In this document: one piece after another, positions 33,940 to 42,069 of the stretch
Layout: each line of letters opens with the position of its first letter
Position numbering within the stretch: the stretch's first letter is position 1
From: Zhongshania aliphaticivorans
GTDB taxonomy: Bacteria > Pseudomonadota > Gammaproteobacteria > Pseudomonadales > Spongiibacteraceae
Assembly: GCF_001586255.1 (NCBI RefSeq)
Contig: NZ_CP014544.1
Location: forward strand, 899,501 to 963,500
Length of the DNA: 64,000 nucleotides
Reading direction: 5' to 3'
The notes under the pieces: generated by a model
The model's database searches: none
Told to the model about the DNA's origin: nothing
Seen by the model: only the letters and a program-made list of their open reading frames with translations
Translations under genes and position numbers: made by a program

Positions 33940-35468
33940 GTTGTCACCTTCCTTTTACGTGGCGCCTTTTTTGCGGCGGTTTGCGTCGCTGGGGTGCTGG
34001 CTTCAGGTGATGCAAAACCCAGTGCCTGTAAATACTGCTGCCGAACATCGGCAATATGGCTATTCAGGTTTTCTCGTTGCCAGTTGCTCGTATCGATCGG
34101 CGGCAAGATTTCTACGGTGACTTTGGCGGCGTGGAATAGCTTGTCACCTTTGGTCTGGATGTTAACGGAGTTGTGTATTACCACCGGCACGATATTGACC
34201 TTGGCATCTAAGGCGAGGTGGAAGGCACCCTTTTTAAATGGGCCTGGCATGCGCGACGTGCTGCGGGTGCCCTCTGGCGCCACTGCTACGCTGCGGCCTT
34301 CTTTAGTAATAGCGTCGACTAAAGGTGCCATGCTGGCGATAGCCGCTTTGCCGTCTTCGCGGTCGATGGGAATGACGCCAGCAAATTCATAGGCGTCCGA
34401 CAGCAAGGGCTCGCGACCAAAGGCGCGCTTGCCAATCCCCGCGTAGTTCTCGCGCAGGAGTTTAAGAATAATAAAGCCGTCGGCGGCGCTTTGATGATTA
34501 AAAATGACGACGCTGGCAGGGTTGTCGCGTAAGTAGTGCTCGTTGATAAGCTCGATATCCATGCCGATCAATTTGCACACGCTGTCGGTGAAGTGCTTAA
34601 GCATGAATCCGCGCCCGCGCTTACGGTCGCCGTCTAGGCGCGCGATACCTAAGCCGCCGAGATAGCTGGTGACCAGCGACACATACACCGCAGCGGTGCC
34701 GCCTAATTCCCGCAGGCGCCAGCGCCGAGGTTTAAAGGCGACGCTGGGCCAGTCTTTGAAATCGGCGTGCTGCTTGAGACGGGCATTGGGGTTGACCGCA
34801 GTGGGGTGGCCGACGACGTCCAGCAGCGGTAGGTCTTCATCGCTGTCGGTATAGAAAAAGGCCTTTTCTAGCTGGCAGTTTAGCTGGCTGGCCAATTTCT
34901 CTGCCGCAAGGCGTTTGCCAAAACCCCAGCAAACCGGCATTGTCACGGCGCCAGTGAATATGCCTTCGGCAACAATATAGTGAGAGCTGGCAATGTGTTC
35001 AATTTGCAAATCTTGCGCCACTTGTCTTATTGCTTGCTCCGGTGCTGAGGAGGCTATGGCGACAACATGGCCACGCGCTCGGTGTGCGGCAATAAGTGCG
35101 CGTGCTTCTGGGTAAATTCGTTTGTTAATCTGTTTTTCGTAGACTTGCCTGCAAAGCTCATCAAAGCTTTGTACCGGGCTGCCTTTTAAAAACGATGCGC
35201 CAAGCTCCATTAGGCCGTGGTCGTCCATTAGCCCCGCTTGATGGTTTATTAGAGCAAGTACTACCCTTGCAAAATCTTGTGTGGTGATGTCGCCGCGCCG
35301 CAGTTGTTCGCGCAAAATAAATAGCGAGGAATAACCAGCAATGATGGTGCCGTCAAAGTCAAAGAGGGCCAGTGTGCCGGGCCCGGTGGGGGTTGTGTTG
35401 ATTTCTGCTAACAAATCATCCGTTGTAGACACTGTTGGCATCCCTCGCGCGTTGCTTGCACTGCCCAT
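33936..35468 (-). CDS. Bifunctional HAD-IB hydrolase / 1-acylglycerol-3-phosphate O-acyltransferase
   Basis: 510 residues in two domains. Residues about 30-245 are a HAD-IB phosphatase-like domain: DFDGTI (nucleophile motif), ASSAPE (motif II) and YTDSDEDLPLL (motif III). Residues about 290-490 are a PlsC acyltransferase with His325-QSAA-Asp330 and VAPEGTRS. Such fusions make phosphatidic acid and may also dephosphorylate it or a precursor (the phosphatase role is less certain), providing diacylglycerol for the coupled WS/DGAT downstream. The C-terminus is basic (AAKKAPRKRKV). First gene of the lipid operon, divergent from badH. Start ATG at 35468 is followed by a short variable leader. Confidence 0.92.
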   Translation of the reverse strand: MGSASNARGMPTVSTTDDLLAEINTTPTGPGTLALFDFDGTIIAGYSSLFILREQLRRGDITTQDFARVVLALINHQAGLMDDHGLMELGASFLKGSPVQSFDELCRQVYEKQINKRIYPEARALIAAHRARGHVVAIASSAPEQAIRQVAQDLQIEHIASSHYIVAEGIFTGAVTMPVCWGFGKRLAAEKLASQLNCQLEKAFFYTDSDEDLPLLDVVGHPTAVNPNARLKQHADFKDWPSVAFKPRRWRLRELGGTAAVYVSLVTSYLGGLGIARLDGDRKRGRGFMLKHFTDSVCKLIGMDIELINEHYLRDNPASVVIFNHQSAADGFIILKLLRENYAGIGKRAFGREPLLSDAYEFAGVIPIDREDGKAAIASMAPLVDAITKEGRSVAVAPEGTRSTSRMPGPFKKGAFHLALDAKVNIVPVVIHNSVNIQTKGDKLFHAAKVTVEILPPIDTSNWQRENLNSHIADVRQQYLQALGFASPEASTPATQTAAKKAPRKRKVTT

Positions 35469-35645
35469 TATTAAGCTGCTGCAAATTATGAGTTGTTACG
35501 TCGATTTGGGCTAGTATTTCATTGCTACCTCAGCGTTCGACTTAAGGTAGCATAGTGCCCCACGCCTGCGTGTTTGGTGCCCGTCTAAAGTGTGGCTTAG
35601 CTTATATTACAATTTTAATTAGTATGCAAAACAATAGCAAGCGTA

Positions 35646-35675
35646 TTGTAAGGTTGCTAAGGCTGTGTCTATAAT
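35646..35675 (+). promoter_or_regulatory. Candidate sigma70 promoter of badHI
   Basis: TTGTAA and a perfect TATAAT separated by 18 bases, 118 bases upstream of the badH start. Confidence 0.5.
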
Positions 35676-35736
35676 GAGAATCAGTGGCGACGAAATGCCG
35701 TGTCGCCGAAGATAAGGCCGCAATATGTGGTTACAC

Positions 35737-35763
35737 AGTGTAGACAGTAATGGCGCCTACACT
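35737..35763. promoter_or_regulatory. Putative operator of badHI
   Basis: Perfect 7-bp dyad AGTGTAG-N13-CTACACT, 27 bases long, centred ~43 bases before the badH start and downstream of the candidate promoter, the position expected for a repressor site. Confidence 0.5.
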
Positions 35764-35792
35764 AGGCTCAGACGATAGAAGAGAGGTGTGTT

Positions 35793-36563
35793 TTGAAAGG
35801 CTTATCGGGAAAAATAGCGATTGTAACCGGTGGTGGTAGCGGTATTGGTGAAGCGATAGTACTTCGTTTGGCTGCAGAGGGCTGTCATGTCGCCCTATTT
35901 GATATTAATCCCGAGGCATCGGCAGCGGTGGCAGAAAAGTCCAAAGCGGCGGGTGCGGCTGGGTCTGTAGTGCCGTTTATGACGGATATTACTAATCTTG
36001 ATGCAGTAGAAGCATCCGTCGCTAAGGTTGAAGCCGAATTAGGCCCAATTTGGCTGCTGGTTAACAATGCTGGTTGGGATAAGCCTGCGCCTTTCTTAAC
36101 GACTGGCCCAGATTTGTGGCAAAAAATTATTAGCCTGAATTTGCTCGGCCCTATCAATCTGCACTCTGCCGTGTGTAAGCGGATGGTGGAGCGCAAAGGT
36201 GGTCGGGTGGTGAATGTGGCTTCCGATGCGGGCCGTGTTGGCACCAGCAATGAAGCGGTTTACTCCGCCTGTAAGGGCGGCACTATTGCGTTTACTAAGT
36301 CGATGGCCCGCGAACTGGCGCGCAGCAATATCCTTGTTAATGCGGTTTGCCCTGGTCCCACAGATACCCCAGCAATGGCGGCGGTTGTTGGCACGGGTGC
36401 CGAAGCTGAGAAATGGAAAGAGTCTATGGCCAGAGGCATTCCTCTGCGTCGCATGGCGCAACCAGAAGATTACCCCGGCATGATCGCCTTTTTAGGCAGC
36501 GACGACGCCGCCTATATGACCGGGCAAGCAATCTCCATTTCTGGTGGTTTAACCATGAGTTAA
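35793..36563 (+). CDS. badH: 2-hydroxycyclohexanecarboxyl-CoA dehydrogenase (BadH-like SDR)
   Basis: 256 residues beginning with TTG at 35793, preceded by an AGAGAGG ribosome-binding site. It is a short-chain dehydrogenase with TGGGSGIG (residues 12-19), NNAGWD, and the catalytic Tyr-Lys pair in YSACKGG. Segments NNAGWD, SDAGRVG, VYSACKGG, VCPGPTDT and ISGGLTM match BadH of Rhodopseudomonas palustris, by recollection, almost word for word. It oxidises 2-hydroxycyclohexane-1-carboxyl-CoA to the 2-keto form with NAD+. It lies 65 bases upstream of badI, the next enzyme of the pathway, which strongly supports the call. Confidence 0.85.
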   Translation: MKGLSGKIAIVTGGGSGIGEAIVLRLAAEGCHVALFDINPEASAAVAEKSKAAGAAGSVVPFMTDITNLDAVEASVAKVEAELGPIWLLVNNAGWDKPAPFLTTGPDLWQKIISLNLLGPINLHSAVCKRMVERKGGRVVNVASDAGRVGTSNEAVYSACKGGTIAFTKSMARELARSNILVNAVCPGPTDTPAMAAVVGTGAEAEKWKESMARGIPLRRMAQPEDYPGMIAFLGSDDAAYMTGQAISISGGLTMS

Positions 36564-36576
36564 TGCCGTTGAGCTC

Positions 36577-36594
36577 CGCCCCTGAAAAGGGGCG
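36577..36594 (+). other. GNRA-capped hairpin between badH and badI
   Basis: CGCCCCT-GAAA-AGGGGCG: a 7-bp GC stem closed by a GAAA tetraloop, with no T-tract. It may protect or differentially expose the badH and badI parts of the mRNA. Confidence 0.5.
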
Positions 36595-36628
36595 CTGCCA
36601 AGGTCTTTTAATTTAAGAGGAATACATT

Positions 36629-37420
36629 ATGTTTGCTACTACACCTTATGAAGACATTATTTACGAAAACCGCAACGGTGCGGCGTGGATTATTATTAAC
36701 CGCCCTAAGGTTTATAACGCTTTTCGCGGCAAAACCATTGAAGAGCTGATCCACGCTTTTTTGACTGCTGCTAGCGACAAAACCGTTGGTGTTGTGGTGT
36801 TAACAGGTACTGGTGATAAAGCATTTTGTACCGGTGGCGATCAGTCTAATCACGACGGCGACTACGATGGTCGTGGCGTTGTTGGTCTGCCTATTGATGA
36901 GTTGCAGTCAGCTATTCGGGATATTCCTAAGCCGGTTATTGCCGCAGTCAACGGTTATGCTATTGGTGGTGGGCATGTGCTGGCAACGATTTGTGACCTG
37001 ACCATTGCTGCAGATACCGCGCAGATGGGGCAGGTTGGCCCTAAAGTAGGTTCTGTTGATGCTGGCTGGGGCACGGCCTACCTCGCGCGGATTGTTGGCG
37101 AGAAGAAAGCCCGCGAAATTTGGTATATGTGTAAGCGTTATACCGCTCAAGAAATGGCCGATATGGGCCTAGTAAACAAAGTGGTCCCCGCTGCTGAGCT
37201 CGAGGCTGAAGTAACCAGCTGGTGTGAAACCATGCTGCAGCACAGCCCAACGGCAATGGCCTTGGCGAAGCGTTCATTCAACTGCGACAGCGAGTCAATT
37301 CGCGGCACCAGCATGATGGCGCTGAATGCGGTTAAAATGTACTACGACACTGACGAGTCTAAAGAAGGCGTTAATGCCTTTAATGAGAAGCGTAAACCAA
37401 ATTTTCGTAAGTTCATTTAA
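36629..37420 (+). CDS. badI: 2-ketocyclohexanecarboxyl-CoA hydrolase (BadI)
   Basis: 263 residues with a crotonase fold close to naphthoate synthase MenB. Segments GDKAFCTGGDQS, YDGRGVVGLP, GYAIGGGHVLATICDLTI, GQVGPKVGSVD, REIWYMCKRY and YYDTDES match BadI of R. palustris by recollection. It cleaves the ring of 2-ketocyclohexane-1-carboxyl-CoA by adding water, giving pimeloyl-CoA. RBS AAGAGG precedes the ATG at 36629. With badH it forms a dedicated two-gene operon ending in a hairpin terminator. The remaining steps (CoA ligase, acyl-CoA dehydrogenase, hydratase) may come from other genes in the window. Confusion with menB is possible but less fitting next to badH. Confidence 0.88.
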   Translation: MFATTPYEDIIYENRNGAAWIIINRPKVYNAFRGKTIEELIHAFLTAASDKTVGVVVLTGTGDKAFCTGGDQSNHDGDYDGRGVVGLPIDELQSAIRDIPKPVIAAVNGYAIGGGHVLATICDLTIAADTAQMGQVGPKVGSVDAGWGTAYLARIVGEKKAREIWYMCKRYTAQEMADMGLVNKVVPAAELEAEVTSWCETMLQHSPTAMALAKRSFNCDSESIRGTSMMALNAVKMYYDTDESKEGVNAFNEKRKPNFRKFI

Positions 37421-37428
37421 ATCTTGCT

Positions 37429-37483
37429 AAACATCGACGGTGTGCTGCGCAAGCAAGTAGCTCATCGTCGATGTTTGTTTTGT
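37429..37483 (+). terminator. Terminator of badHI
   Basis: Inverted repeat AAACATCGACG / CGTCGATGTTT (37429-37439 and 37466-37476) with a structured 26-base loop, followed by GTTTTGTGTTT. Confidence 0.7.
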
Positions 37484-37563
37484 GTTTACACGTGTTGCGC
37501 CGCCTTATAATTTTATAAAATCCTGCGGTGTGGCCAAGTAAGTTTGCGACGAGGATGCATCCT

Positions 37564-38319
37564 ATGTCCCTCAGCCCGGTCGCGGAGTTTAATTCACTTA
37601 ACGCCGCTTACAGTTGTGATGTACTGCGCACTAGCCGCGCGAGCGAGCTGGCCTTATTCCTTTACGATGTGTCTGGTGACGGCCCGTCGATCCGTTTTTT
37701 GCACAATACCGGTATTGCGCCAGAACTGCTTACGGTCTATCGGCAGGGCGTGTTCCGCGATGATCCCTTGTTGCCCCACGGCGGCGTTAGTAATGCGTTA
37801 TTGGGAGGGGGCGAGCTTGGTATGTCGCATTTGCCCGCCAAGCAGTTTGGCGCGGCAGCAAATTATTATACTCATGCACTGCGCGGGGCTGGCTATATAG
37901 AAACTGCGGCTTTGTCGCGGCGGTTAAGTCGGCGGTTTTACTTGGTGGCGGGTATGCTATTGGGTAATGGCGCGCGCCAGTCTCGGCATATTTATGCGGA
38001 GAGTGCTGTAGCGAAAACCCAAAGCTGGTTAATGAGCGCAGCAGACCATTTAATCGACAACGGTATCCTGGCTGCCTGCCGAGAAAATGAGCTGAGTAAA
38101 TCAGCACGCCCTCTTGCTGATATTCCTGTGCGGCATCAAATGCTCCTGACGCCGCGAGAAAAAGACGTGGTAGCGCAAATGCTGCGGGGTTTTAGCAATA
38201 AACAGATTAGCGCCTGCTTGGCCTTGTCTGAGTATACGATTGAAAATCACCTGCGGCGAATTTACAAAAAATTCGATGTCCACAGTCGCACCGCATTGAT
38301 TGCCGCGTTAAGCCACTAA
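37564..38319 (+). CDS. LuxR-family transcriptional regulator
   Basis: 251 residues from the ATG at 37564, with GAGGA eight bases upstream; a GTG at 37528 would add 12 residues. The C-terminal LuxR HTH spans about 185-251 (LTPREKDVVAQMLRGFSNKQISACLALSEYTIENH). The N-terminal ~170 residues are a sensor-like domain with a YRQGVFRDDPLL segment comparable to YSQGLWAHDPFL of the paralogue at 4150. There is no receiver domain. Placed after badHI and before a TonB receptor on the same strand, it may control the receptor or badHI. No convincing acyl-homoserine-lactone pocket motif is seen. Confidence 0.9.
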   Translation: MSLSPVAEFNSLNAAYSCDVLRTSRASELALFLYDVSGDGPSIRFLHNTGIAPELLTVYRQGVFRDDPLLPHGGVSNALLGGGELGMSHLPAKQFGAAANYYTHALRGAGYIETAALSRRLSRRFYLVAGMLLGNGARQSRHIYAESAVAKTQSWLMSAADHLIDNGILAACRENELSKSARPLADIPVRHQMLLTPREKDVVAQMLRGFSNKQISACLALSEYTIENHLRRIYKKFDVHSRTALIAALSH

Positions 38320-38495
38320 TATTGTCCCCTTATTGCGTAAAACGTCGCACCAAAGCTCTCTGTGTATTTGTATTTAATTTAGCTTGTTATTGGTAGTAAT
38401 TTTGTTTGCGTAAATATCGCATGCTAATTAATAGTCTGCTAAGTTTAAGTCTGCCTGTTTACTCAAATAATATAAATAATCGACGAGGTTTGTTT

Positions 38496-40601
38496 ATGCA
38501 CAAAGTTAAGCTTAATGCGGCGAGATTATTGGGCGCATTTCTTATTATGCCTTCGCTGGCAACTTATGCGGAGCTCGAGGAGGTCATCGTGACCGCCCAA
38601 AAGCGTGCGGAAAATGTCCAAGATGTACCTATTGCCATTACTGCAGCATCGGCAAGCATGCTGGAAAAAACTGGCATAAGTGGCTCGGATGAATTAACGC
38701 AGGTCGTTCCCAATTTACAATTTAGTCGGCAAGTGGGTTCAGCCACCCCGTTTATTCGGGGTGTGGGCACAAAAAACTCCTCGGTTGGTGATGAGAGCAG
38801 TGTATCGACCTATGTAGACGGGGTTTACTACTCGTCTATGGCGGGCTCGGTAATGGACTTTAATAATATCGAGCGGGTTGAAGTGCTGCGGGGGCCGCAG
38901 GGTACGCTGTTTGGTCGCAATGCCACCGGCGGTCTAATTCACGTAATCACTAAAGATCCCACGCATGAAACCTCCGGGTTGCTTGGCTTGAGCTACGGCA
39001 GCTATGGCGAGCTGCGCACAGACGCGTATGCCAGCACCGGTTTAACTGATTCGGTAGCCATCGACCTGTCGGCATTTTACCTAAACCGCGATAAAGGCTA
39101 CGGCGACAATATTACTCGCGGAGAAGAGCGGCCAGGAGAAGAGAGCAGTTCGCTGCGCAGTAAAGTGCTATTTGATATTGATGACAATAGCAGTTTGGTT
39201 TTGAGCGCGCTGCGCGCTAATCGGCGCAGTGATGTGGGTATTGCTCGTCAAGCGGCAGTGGGCACCACCGCAACCGGTGGCGGTACTAATACCGGTGATT
39301 ATCAGGATATAAACACCAATCAGGAGCCACTGGCAGACACCTCTACCGATTCTTTTTCTGGTAAATATCGTCGCGATTTTGAGCACTTTGAATTAATTTC
39401 AACCACCGCTAAAACCCGAAGTGAATTGAATTATTTACTCGATCAAGACTCCGGCCCCAGCGAAGTGGTTAACTTCTATATCCGCCAGTATACCGAGCAG
39501 TTTAGTCAGGAGTTTCAGCTAAATTCGACCGGGGATGGCGCCCTGCAGTGGACAGCAGGCTTGTATTATCTCAATGCAGACGCCGCCTATGACGATACTG
39601 TCGTTGCAACGCCGAGTGCCAATATTGGCGTGGACTCTCTACAGGAAACCACCTCGTATGCCGCATACGCTCAGGGGAGTTACGATATCAGCTCGGCCAC
39701 CAAGGCAACGCTTGGGGCGCGCTATACCAAAGACAAGCGCGAGCTTTCCGGCGCCACTACTGTTGGTAGTAATGTGGCCCCCTTTACTGCGGATGAAAGC
39801 TGGACCTCACCTAGTTGGCGCTTGGCGTTAGACCACGAGTTAAAAGACAATGTGCTGCTGTATGCAAGTTACAGCCGAGGCTTTAAAAGTGGTGTTTACA
39901 ATACCCTTGTGGTCACCGGCAGTGCGCCGGAGCCGGTTGATCCTGAAGAGCTTGATGCCTATGAGGTGGGTTTTAAAGGCGACTTCCTTGATCGTAGTTT
40001 GCGGGTGAATGCCTCATTGTTCTATTACGACTTCCAAAACCTTCAGTTGCAGCAAATTCTCGGTGGTGCGGTATTTTTGTTTAATGTTGGCGATTCGGAA
40101 ATGTACGGTGCAGAGGTCGAGACCCAATATTACGTTACCGATAATTTCGATATTAACGTCGCGGTGGCGCTGCTAGAGACCGAGTACACCAATTTTGACG
40201 CCGGTCCTGTGATATCGCCAAAGTCGAGTGGCTCAGGTAACGAACAAAGCTTTGCTGATCTCGCTGGTAATGAAATGACCCGCGCGCCAAAATTCACCTC
40301 AAATATTAGCGCTAATTACCGCCAAGATACCGCGTTGGGGGAGGTTAACTACAATGTTTCTTATTACTACAACGACGGCTTCTACTGGGAGCCAGACAAC
40401 CGTACCGAGCAAGACAGCTATGATGTTTTGAATGCCGAAGTTGCCCTTACCACCAAGGATGAAGCGTGGCGCTTCCGGCTTTATGCTCGCAATATGCTCG
40501 ATAGCGAGTACTCGTATTACTCGCAGCAAAGTACCTTTGGTGATTTTGTTTCGGCGGCGCCGCCAGCGACTTACGGGGTTGCGGTGCGCTACAGTTTTTA
40601 A
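38496..40601 (+). CDS. TonB-dependent outer-membrane receptor
   Basis: 701 residues from the ATG at 38496 (CGAGG seven bases upstream); the frame extends to a TTG at 38406 without support. Signal peptide about residues 1-24 ends at ATYAE. EEVIVTAQKRAENVQDVP starts right after it. The plug carries VEVLRGPQGTLFGRNATGG, and the protein ends in a barrel with terminal YGVAVRYSF, the aromatic C-terminus needed for Bam insertion. It is somewhat shorter than the other three receptors in the window. It follows a LuxR regulator and ends at a strong terminator, so it is probably a single-gene unit. Ligand unknown. Confidence 0.94.
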   Translation: MHKVKLNAARLLGAFLIMPSLATYAELEEVIVTAQKRAENVQDVPIAITAASASMLEKTGISGSDELTQVVPNLQFSRQVGSATPFIRGVGTKNSSVGDESSVSTYVDGVYYSSMAGSVMDFNNIERVEVLRGPQGTLFGRNATGGLIHVITKDPTHETSGLLGLSYGSYGELRTDAYASTGLTDSVAIDLSAFYLNRDKGYGDNITRGEERPGEESSSLRSKVLFDIDDNSSLVLSALRANRRSDVGIARQAAVGTTATGGGTNTGDYQDINTNQEPLADTSTDSFSGKYRRDFEHFELISTTAKTRSELNYLLDQDSGPSEVVNFYIRQYTEQFSQEFQLNSTGDGALQWTAGLYYLNADAAYDDTVVATPSANIGVDSLQETTSYAAYAQGSYDISSATKATLGARYTKDKRELSGATTVGSNVAPFTADESWTSPSWRLALDHELKDNVLLYASYSRGFKSGVYNTLVVTGSAPEPVDPEELDAYEVGFKGDFLDRSLRVNASLFYYDFQNLQLQQILGGAVFLFNVGDSEMYGAEVETQYYVTDNFDINVAVALLETEYTNFDAGPVISPKSSGSGNEQSFADLAGNEMTRAPKFTSNISANYRQDTALGEVNYNVSYYYNDGFYWEPDNRTEQDSYDVLNAEVALTTKDEAWRFRLYARNMLDSEYSYYSQQSTFGDFVSAAPPATYGVAVRYSF

Positions 40602-40633
40602 TCGCTAATTTGTGGCGGCAGGAATGCTGCCTA

Positions 40634-40673
40634 GTAACAAAAAACGGGCCCAATCGGGCCCGTTTTTTGTTAC
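40634..40673. terminator. Strong bidirectional terminator
   Basis: Perfect 18-bp stem (GTAACAAAAAACGGGCCC and its complement) with a 4-base loop AATC. It is A-rich on one side and T-rich on the other and lies between convergent genes. Confidence 0.9.
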
Positions 40674-40689
40674 CTGATTGTGCGAAGCA

Positions 40690-41835
40690 TCACAGGCTGT
40701 CTAGGGCTTGGGTGTCGTCAATTGCGTGGGTCATGCGGCTAATGAATTCTAAGCTGGTGTCGCGGGGTTGCATGTCGGGCACATCGGGGTTGGGGCTGAG
40801 TACCGGTGTCCACCATGCTAGGGCGCCGAAGAGGTTCTGGCGGTAGTAATTCCATGCATCGCCAAAGGGCGTGTCTGGGCCGCCATTGGCCTTCAGCTCT
40901 TTTAGGTAGTATTGGATAAGGTCTTTTTCCCACGCGCGGCGATCGCCTATGGTTAAGCTGGTTGATAAGACATAGGCCAAGTCGCGCCCCCAGTGACCAA
41001 CACACATACATTGCCAGTCGCTCAACCCCATGTGTTTGTCGGCGGTGATATACCAATTTTTCAGGTGAACATCGGAGTGAACCACGGTGTGGGGCAGGCT
41101 TTTATGCGCATTGACACTGGCGAGGGTGGCCGGCCAAATTTGATCGGCCTTTTTAAATAAATTTGCGGGAATAACTTCTTTTGCTTCACGAAAGCCGATG
41201 TCGGCCTGGGGGCCGAAACCTGCCTCGTTGGCGGTAATCGTAAAAAAATCCGACCACGTATTGAGGTAGGACAGCTCGCCTTGTAATGCCGCACTTTGAT
41301 AGTACTTGCCGTGGAGTTTGGCGAGAATCCCCAGCTGCTCCTTGGCAAGCTGTTCAGTAATGACTGTGGTGTGGTCGCTAAAGGTCACGCTGCCGGTCAT
41401 GTCGTCGAGCATGACGATGGAATTCAGGGTGTTTGGATTGAAATTGGCAAAGCGGGCGGTAGGCGCTTCGATATCGAGTTGTGGTCGAACAATATTGTAA
41501 AACTTTACTTCACCTTCAATGGCGCCGTTCATGCCCAGTAGGCAGCGGCTGGGCAGGGTAAATGTAGCCTTACAGAACACGCTGCTAGGCAGGGTGTGCT
41601 GTTCCGAGCTGTACTGAATTTCAATGCGGCGACGGCTCGATGTGCCCTCGTCCTCTGGCCCGAGGGTAAAACCGGTTACCGTGCTGCCATTGGCCTTGGC
41701 GCCCAGGACGTCGTCTAGCCAGTCGGTGGTAATGTCTTCGAATGCCATGGGAATTTCGTCGCGCTTGCGAACGAGTTTGCGCTGGGCGGTTTCCTGGTCA
41801 AAGGCGGCTTTTATTTGCTCAAAGTTCATTTTCAT
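40690..41835 (-). CDS. EcKinase/CHK-like phosphotransferase
   Basis: 381 residues with a kinase-like (APH superfamily) fold. The catalytic loop is VVHSDVHLKNWYI (HxDxHxxN) near residue 250, and LSDWQCMCVGHWGRDLAYVL contains the metal-binding Asp in place of DFG. This pattern is typical of ecdysteroid-22-kinase-like/CHK-type proteins, which in bacteria often lie in steroid or terpenoid catabolic regions and may phosphorylate alcohols. The alternative start at 41829 removes two residues. It diverges from the LiuC/AtuE-like gene with 234 bases between. It differs clearly from the APH kinase at 5951. The substrate is unknown. Confidence 0.8.
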   Translation of the reverse strand: MKMNFEQIKAAFDQETAQRKLVRKRDEIPMAFEDITTDWLDDVLGAKANGSTVTGFTLGPEDEGTSSRRRIEIQYSSEQHTLPSSVFCKATFTLPSRCLLGMNGAIEGEVKFYNIVRPQLDIEAPTARFANFNPNTLNSIVMLDDMTGSVTFSDHTTVITEQLAKEQLGILAKLHGKYYQSAALQGELSYLNTWSDFFTITANEAGFGPQADIGFREAKEVIPANLFKKADQIWPATLASVNAHKSLPHTVVHSDVHLKNWYITADKHMGLSDWQCMCVGHWGRDLAYVLSTSLTIGDRRAWEKDLIQYYLKELKANGGPDTPFGDAWNYYRQNLFGALAWWTPVLSPNPDVPDMQPRDTSLEFISRMTHAIDDTQALDSL

Positions 41836-42069
41836 CGTGAATTCACCTTTTGCTTATTGTTTGAATTGCATTTTTAATACCGCTTAGGCTAACAGGCAGC
41901 GGTCTGTTCTTCGATAGACGGATTTCCGTCAATATAAAAGCTAGCGAAAGGTTCGCATGTGTAGTATATTTTAATCATTGTATTGCTGAATGGTTGAGAA
42001 ATCGCAGAGCATGTTACTTTTTGTGCCTAAAATTCAGCAATTTCATTGAGTAGAGGATAGACATACACC

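Larger units (their letters stand above)
35469..35792. promoter_or_regulatory. Divergent control region of the lipid operon and badHI
   Basis: 324 bases with no gene. On the plus strand a candidate promoter has TTGTAA at 35646 and TATAAT at 35670-35675. Downstream lie two inverted repeats: GGCGAC-N10-GTCGCC at 35686-35707 and AGTGTAG-N13-CTACACT at 35737-35763. Confidence 0.5.

Noticed and set aside
33787-34392. 201-codon plus-strand ORF across the WS/DGAT and PlsC genes
   Set aside because: Antisense to two well-conserved enzymes; composition is unlike a real protein and no motif is seen.
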